Positions 59,949-64,000 of a stretch of DNA of 64,000 bases are shown piece after piece; the stretch's first letter is position 1, and every line of letters begins with the position of its first letter. The stretch is from Millisia brevis NBRC 105863. GTDB taxonomy: Bacteria; Actinomycetota; Actinomycetes; Mycobacteriales; Mycobacteriaceae. A program made the position numbers and the translations under genes. Under the pieces are notes generated by a model. The model searched no databases, had not been told where the DNA came from, and worked only from the letters and a program-made list of their open reading frames with translations. The stretch is taken from NCBI RefSeq assembly GCF_001552615.1, contig NZ_BCRN01000001.1, positions 1-64,000 on the forward strand. Direction: 5' to 3'.

Positions 59949-60584
59949 TCACTTCGCCGAGTGGAGCACCGCATCTACTGCCGCATAAAGCGTTTCGGTC
60001 TCCCGGTGCAGGATCGAGTCGTCGGCGGGTAGCGCTCGGACGATCGAGAGCCCGGTGCATACGGTGCCGAGGAAGTGCACGTGCGTGTCGATGTCCTCGT
60101 CCCGCAGCGCGCCCTCCTGTGCCAGGACGGTGAGCCAGTGCCGCAGGTGGCGATCGCCCTCGTTGGTCATCGCCTTGTAGGTGCGGCGCGCCTCGGCGGT
60201 CGGTTCGGAGACGATGTACGCGTCGAAGACCTTGACCCAGGCCCGGCGCGCGGGCTCCCCCACCTCCGGCGCGAGGATCTGTCGCAGGCACCGGACGAGA
60301 CGGTCGCGAGCCGGCAGCGAGCGGTCGTGGATGATCTCCTCGTCCGAGGTGACGACCGAGTAGATCGTTTGCATCACCGCGTCGTGCAGGGCCCGCTGGG
60401 TGGGGAAGTGATGCCGCAGCGAACCCATACTCACCCCGGCGCGCGCCGCCACCGCCCGCACGCTGAGCGAGGAGGCCGGATCTTCGCCGATCATCTCGCA
60501 CGCCGCGATCAGGATGCGCGCCCTCGTGTCCGGGGGTTGCGTGCCGCTCTCGACCACCTCGGCACCCCCTCCCGGGATCGACAT
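59949..60584 (-). CDS. TetR-family regulator of the adjacent hydrolase genes
   Basis: A 211-residue TetR regulator. The HTH covers about residues 20-65: RARILIAACEMIGEDPASSL, then RAGVSMGSLRHHFPTQRALH. The C-terminal domain (KVFDAYIVSEPTAEARRTYK and onward) is of the TetR_C type found in BetI-like regulators. It starts 9 bp from the palindrome TAGCACA-C-TGTGCTA, which is also found twice before the second hydrolase copy, so autoregulation and control of both hydrolases is a strong inference. Ligand unknown. Confidence 0.92.
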   Translation of the reverse strand: MSIPGGGAEVVESGTQPPDTRARILIAACEMIGEDPASSLSVRAVAARAGVSMGSLRHHFPTQRALHDAVMQTIYSVVTSDEEIIHDRSLPARDRLVRCLRQILAPEVGEPARRAWVKVFDAYIVSEPTAEARRTYKAMTNEGDRHLRHWLTVLAQEGALRDEDIDTHVHFLGTVCTGLSIVRALPADDSILHRETETLYAAVDAVLHSAK

Positions 60585-60592
60585 ACCTGCGT

Positions 60593-60607
60593 TAGCACAC
60601 TGTGCTA
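60593..60607. promoter_or_regulatory. TetR operator between the regulator and hydrolase copy 1
   Basis: TAGCACACTGTGCTA is a perfect 7-1-7 palindrome, 9 bp from the tetR start and 99 bp before hydrolase copy 1. The following 50 bp (from CCGTGGCG through CAGCGTATTGGTC) is nearly repeated after the operator at 61996-62010, so promoter and leader were duplicated together. Confidence 0.8.
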
Positions 60608-60705
60608 CCGTGGCGAAGGTACCACCAGCACAGCGTATTGGTCAGCCGACGCTCCCAACGAAGGGAGCGCCGCACCCGCCGACACCACCTGTGAAGAGGA
60701 CACCC

Positions 60706-61951
60706 ATGGGCCTGCGCCTACCGCGAGCCACCCCTGTCGCGGCGATGCTCCTGGTGGCCGGTGTCGTCGCCGGGTGTTCCACCTCTGCGACACCAGCGAC
60801 GCCGACGGAATCGGCTGCCCCGGCGGCCGATCCGGCCGAGTTGGTGTGGGCCACCTGCCCGGAAGGGGTAGAACCCGCCGACGCCGAACCGTCCGGGCTG
60901 CGGTGCACCACCGTTTCGGTGCCGCTGGACTATGCCGATCCCGATGGCACGCGGATCGACCCGATGATCTCGCGACTGCCGTCGACCGATCCGGACCGGC
61001 GACGCGGCGTCCTGCTGCTCAATCCGGGCGGACCGGGTGGAACCGCCCTGGACCAGCCCACCTTCCTCGCCACGCAGGGGCTGTCGCAGGATGTGCTCGA
61101 CAGCTACGACCTGATCGGCATGGACACCCGCGGTATCGGCCACTCGGCCCCGATCACCTGCGGATTCACCAATGGCGATGCCTACCAGGGCAATATCCCA
61201 CCGTATCCGATCGACGATGCCGCCGTGGTCGAGCGGGCGACGGCCGTCGAGCAGATCGCCGACCGGTGCGCGGCCAACGACACCGACGGGCGCCTGCGCC
61301 ACATCACCACCGGCAACATGGCGCGCGATCTCGACCGCATCCGCGCCGCCCCCGGCGAGGACACCGCAAGCTACCTCGGCTACTCCTACGGCACCGCCCT
61401 GGGCGCCGCGCATACCTCGATGTTCCCCGATAACACCGACCGCGTGGTGCTGGACAGCAATATCGGCGACACCCACCTCGATCGGGCCGGCCTGCGCCGC
61501 TACGGCCTCGGGATGGAGGAGACGTTCCCCGACTTCGCGGCATGGCCGGCGGAGCGGCGCGACCATACGTCGAGTGGCCCGAGGATATTGCCGACTATCG
61601 GCAGGCGGTCGCCGAGGATCGCGAGCGATACCCACTCTTCGGCGCGGAGGCCGCGAACATCCTGCCCTGCGCCTACTGGCACCACGAACCCGCCGAGGGA
61701 TCGATCCCGGTCGACGCGGACGGCCCGACGAATGTGCTTGTCGTGCAGAACCAGCGGGACCCGGTCACCCGCTGAGCGGCGGCCGGATGATCAACGACGC
61801 GTTCGGAGATCGTTCCCGCCTGCTGGAGATCGACGGCAGTGGGCACGGCGGATTCGTTCGAGACGGCAACCCCTGCGCCGCGGAGACGGTCACCGCATTC
61901 CTGGTCGACGGCACGATGCCGGAACAGGACGTCACCTGCGAGGCCGTCTGA
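60706..61951 (+). pseudogene. Broken TAP-like alpha/beta hydrolase lipoprotein, copy 1
   Basis: The N-terminal 60% closely matches the intact copy at 62129-63673: lipoprotein signal with VAGCSTS, LLNPGGPGG (oxyanion region), GMDTRGIGHS and the nucleophile GYSYGTALG. Relative to copy 2, about 280 bp are missing at roughly 61558-61568 (after DFAAWPAER), which shifts the frame. The next segment (VEWPEDIADYRQAV to QNQRDPVT) is in a second frame and hits a TGA at 61773 because one more base is missing near 61767. The final segment (INDAFGDRSRLLEIDGSGHG) is in a third frame. The lid region and the linkage of Ser with Asp/His are lost, so the product is not functional. Confidence 0.88.
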
Positions 61952-61983
61952 CCGTCGGCGCCGAACGAGACCCACACAAGGCC

Positions 61984-62010
61984 AGCACAGTGTGCTAGCA
62001 CAGTGTGCTA
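61984..62010. promoter_or_regulatory. Double TetR operator before hydrolase copy 2
   Basis: Two overlapping palindromes: AGCACA-G-TGTGCT (61984-61996) and TAGCACA-G-TGTGCTA (61996-62010), sharing one base. Both match the site at 60593-60607. Centres are 13 bp apart. The tandem arrangement may give tighter repression by the divergent TetR protein. Confidence 0.8.
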
Positions 62011-62128
62011 CCGTGGCGTTTGTATCACCAGCACAGCGTATTGGTCTGCTGACATCCCCTCGTCGGGAGCGGGCTGCGCTGCCGGGGCGACACCGTCGCA
62101 CCCGACATCACCTGCGAGAAGGACCCTC

Positions 62129-63673
62129 ATGAGACTCCGATTGTCACGATCGGCCCCCGGGGCGGCCCTGCTGCTGGCGGCCGGCCTCGTCGCCGGGTGC
62201 GCCCAGGCTCCCGATCCGACCGCACCCACTCTCTCGTCCAGGACCACCGAATCGGCCGCAGCGGCTGCCGATCCGGATGAATTGCTTTGGGCGGCATGCC
62301 CCGAGGGCATCGAACCGGCCGATGCCGCACCCTCCGGGCTGCAGTGCGCCGACGTGACGGTGCCGCTGGACTATGCCGATCCCGACGGCACGCAGATCGA
62401 CGTGATGATCTCGCGACTGCCGGCGACCGACCCCGCGCAGCGGCGCGGCGTGCTGCTGCTCAACCCGGGCGGGCCGGGCGGTTCGGGCTTGGACCAGCCG
62501 CTCTTCCTCGCCGGACGCGATATTTCGCCGGAGGTGCTCGCCGCCTACGACCTGATCGGCATCGACACCCGCGGCGTCGGACAGTCGGCGCCGATCAGCT
62601 GCGGCTTCACCAACGGCGATGCCTACAACGGGAATATCCCCCCGTACGCGGTCGACGGGGCCGCGGTGGCCGAGCGGGCGCCGATCGTGGAGGAGATCGC
62701 GCAGCGCTGCGCGGCAAACGACACCGACGGGGTGCTGCCCCACATCACGACCGCGAACATCGCCCGCGACCTCGACCGCATCCGCGCCGCCCTCGGCGAG
62801 GACACCGCAAGCTTCCTCGGCTACTCCTACGGAACCGCCCTGGGCGCCGCGTATACCTCGATGTTCCCCGATAACACCGACCGCGTGGTGCTGGACAGCA
62901 ATATCGGCGATACCCACCTCGATCAGGCCGGCCTGCGCCGCTACGCGCTGGGCATGGAGGAGACCTTCCCCGACTTCGCACGGTGGGCCGCCGACCGCAA
63001 CGATCAGTACCAGCTGGGGCAGACCCCGGAGGAGGTGCGCGCCACCTACGTCGAGCTGGCCAACCGCTTCGATCGGGACCCACTCGGCCCGCTGGACGGC
63101 GCGACGTTCCGACTGAGCACCTTCGCGTCGCAGTACCACGTCAACCTCTACCCGGACCTCGCCGATGCGTGGCAGGACGCGCGCAGCCCGAACCCCGACC
63201 TCGCCGTGCCGGGTCCCGCTCCGGATCCGGCGGCGTTGCGCCCCTTCGACAACGCGTGGTCGGCGTTCCTGACGGTGACCTGCAACGACGTCGAGTGGCC
63301 CACGGATGTCGCCACCTACCAGCAGACGGTCGAGCAGGACCGCGAGCAGTTCCCGCTCTACGGTGCGGCGTCCGCCAATATCCTGCCGTGCGCCTACTGG
63401 CCGATCGAGCGCACCGCGGGCCCGGTGCCGATCAACCGGGACGGGCCGACCAATGTGTTGGTCGTCCAGAACCAGCGCGACCCGGTGACCCCGCTGCGCG
63501 GCGGCGAGCTGCTCAACGACGCGTTCGGTGACCGCGCCCGGCTGCTCGAGGTCGACGGCAGCGGACACGGCGTCTACGCCATCGGCACCAATCCCTGTGC
63601 GCAGGAACTGGTCACCCGATTCCTGGTCGACGGCACGATGCCCGAACAGGACGTCGTCTGCGAAGCGGTCTGA
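62129..63673 (+). CDS. TAP-like alpha/beta hydrolase lipoprotein (probable exported peptidase), copy 2
   Basis: A 514-residue alpha/beta hydrolase of the tripeptidyl-aminopeptidase (SlpD/SlpE, TAP-like C-terminal) type. The signal ends in LLAAGLVAGCAQA (lipobox, Cys about 25). The core has VPLDYADPDG, LLNPGGPGGSGLD, IDTRGVGQS, the nucleophile FLGYSYGTALGA (Ser about 232), Asp in VVQNQRDPVTP and His in DGSGHGVY, so the triad is complete. ATG at 62129 follows GAGAAGGA. It is the intact member of a tandem duplication, with two TetR-type operators upstream. Substrates may be short peptides or esters; the family does not decide. Confidence 0.92.
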   Translation: MRLRLSRSAPGAALLLAAGLVAGCAQAPDPTAPTLSSRTTESAAAAADPDELLWAACPEGIEPADAAPSGLQCADVTVPLDYADPDGTQIDVMISRLPATDPAQRRGVLLLNPGGPGGSGLDQPLFLAGRDISPEVLAAYDLIGIDTRGVGQSAPISCGFTNGDAYNGNIPPYAVDGAAVAERAPIVEEIAQRCAANDTDGVLPHITTANIARDLDRIRAALGEDTASFLGYSYGTALGAAYTSMFPDNTDRVVLDSNIGDTHLDQAGLRRYALGMEETFPDFARWAADRNDQYQLGQTPEEVRATYVELANRFDRDPLGPLDGATFRLSTFASQYHVNLYPDLADAWQDARSPNPDLAVPGPAPDPAALRPFDNAWSAFLTVTCNDVEWPTDVATYQQTVEQDREQFPLYGAASANILPCAYWPIERTAGPVPINRDGPTNVLVVQNQRDPVTPLRGGELLNDAFGDRARLLEVDGSGHGVYAIGTNPCAQELVTRFLVDGTMPEQDVVCEAV

Positions 63674-63698
63674 CCGGGCGGCAGGCCCTGCGTTGGTG

Positions 63699-64000
63699 TC
63701 ACCGCCCCAGGCCCGCGATCCCGGCGATGGTCAGACACAGCAGGGCCTGCGCGCCGACGACCACACCGAACCCCGTTCCCATCGATCCGGAATGGGCTGT
63801 CACCGTGGTGAACACGTAGCCGAGGACCGCCACCCCCAGGGCCAGGGCGACCTGCTGGGTCGTCGACATCACGCCGCTGCCGAATCCCGCCTGCGACGGC
63901 GGCACCTCGGACAGGGTGAGGGAGAACAGCGTCGGCGCCACCAGTCCCTGGGCGAAGCCGGCGAGGGTCAGCAGCACCCCAAGGGTGACGAGGCTCGGCT
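63699..64000 (-). CDS. MFS transporter, C-terminal part (runs off the window)
   Basis: The last ~100 residues of a major-facilitator transporter on the minus strand; its start lies beyond 64000. It reads SLVTLGVLLTLAGFAQGLVA, then FSLTLSEVPPSQAGFGSGVM, a loop typical of DHA2 (14-helix) drug-efflux proteins such as EmrB/QacA relatives, and two final helices ending TIAGIAGLGR. It converges on the hydrolase gene, 25 bp away. The identity of the whole protein cannot be fixed from this part. Confidence 0.8.
   Translation of the reverse strand, partial: PSLVTLGVLLTLAGFAQGLVAPTLFSLTLSEVPPSQAGFGSGVMSTTQQVALALGVAVLGYVFTTVTAHSGSMGTGFGVVVGAQALLCLTIAGIAGLGR

Overview
The window is high-GC DNA (about two thirds G+C, strong G/C third-position bias) from a mycolate-type actinobacterium (order Mycobacteriales; Gordonia, Williamsia, Nocardia or a relative). 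The support is the set of close family matches: FadE25-type acyl-CoA dehydrogenase, TreS with maltokinase (GlgE pathway), PlsB2/PlsC, a YkuD L,D-transpeptidase, three LigD-like end-joining proteins, an HspR-type (HAIR) operator at lon, and an iron-box-like site. No rRNA, tRNA, CRISPR array, integrase or transposase was seen. The genus is inferred, not proven.

Bases 1-39,990 are mostly conserved chromosome. In order: a TetR regulator with a twin operator before fadE25; a minus-strand treS-mak-SDR-S4 operon; a secreted intradiol dioxygenase-like protein; rsmI; an M13 metallopeptidase; DUF4395 and M48 membrane proteins; a DrrA-type ABC exporter behind a candidate iron box; an L,D-transpeptidase; a stand-alone LigD-type polymerase, TfoX-like protein, TetR and LigC-type ligase; a secreted trypsin-like protein; an operon plsB-plsC-two membrane proteins-ligD; endonuclease III; a GlsB-type membrane protein; a PhoX-type phosphatase; an ABC/MFS drug-transporter pair; an APC permease; and lon.

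Bases about 40,000-54,845 form an accessory island of conflict and toxin modules with lower GC and many operator-like palindromes: an excisionase-type HTH protein with an unrecognised 40x-residue partner; an AAA/DUF4143 ATPase; a complete AbiEi/AbiEii pair; a minus-strand operon coding for a YxxxD small protein, a WxG protein with a C-terminal ADP-ribosyltransferase (ART) domain, a small acidic-tailed protein and a second stand-alone ART cassette; HipB/HipA; a class II Fic protein; and a second secretion-type cluster (a frameshifted YxxxD protein, a 744-residue WxG protein, a lipoprotein).

Bases 54,848-59,152 are a catechol ortho-cleavage locus: LysR regulator (catR) diverging from catB-catC-catA, with a convergent enol-lactonase (pcaD), so catechol would be taken to 3-oxoadipate. 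Bases 59,949-63,673 are a TetR regulator diverging from a tandem duplication of a lipoprotein alpha/beta hydrolase. The first copy is broken by a ~280-bp deletion and a second frameshift, while the duplicated TetR-type operator is kept at both copies. The window ends inside an MFS transporter.
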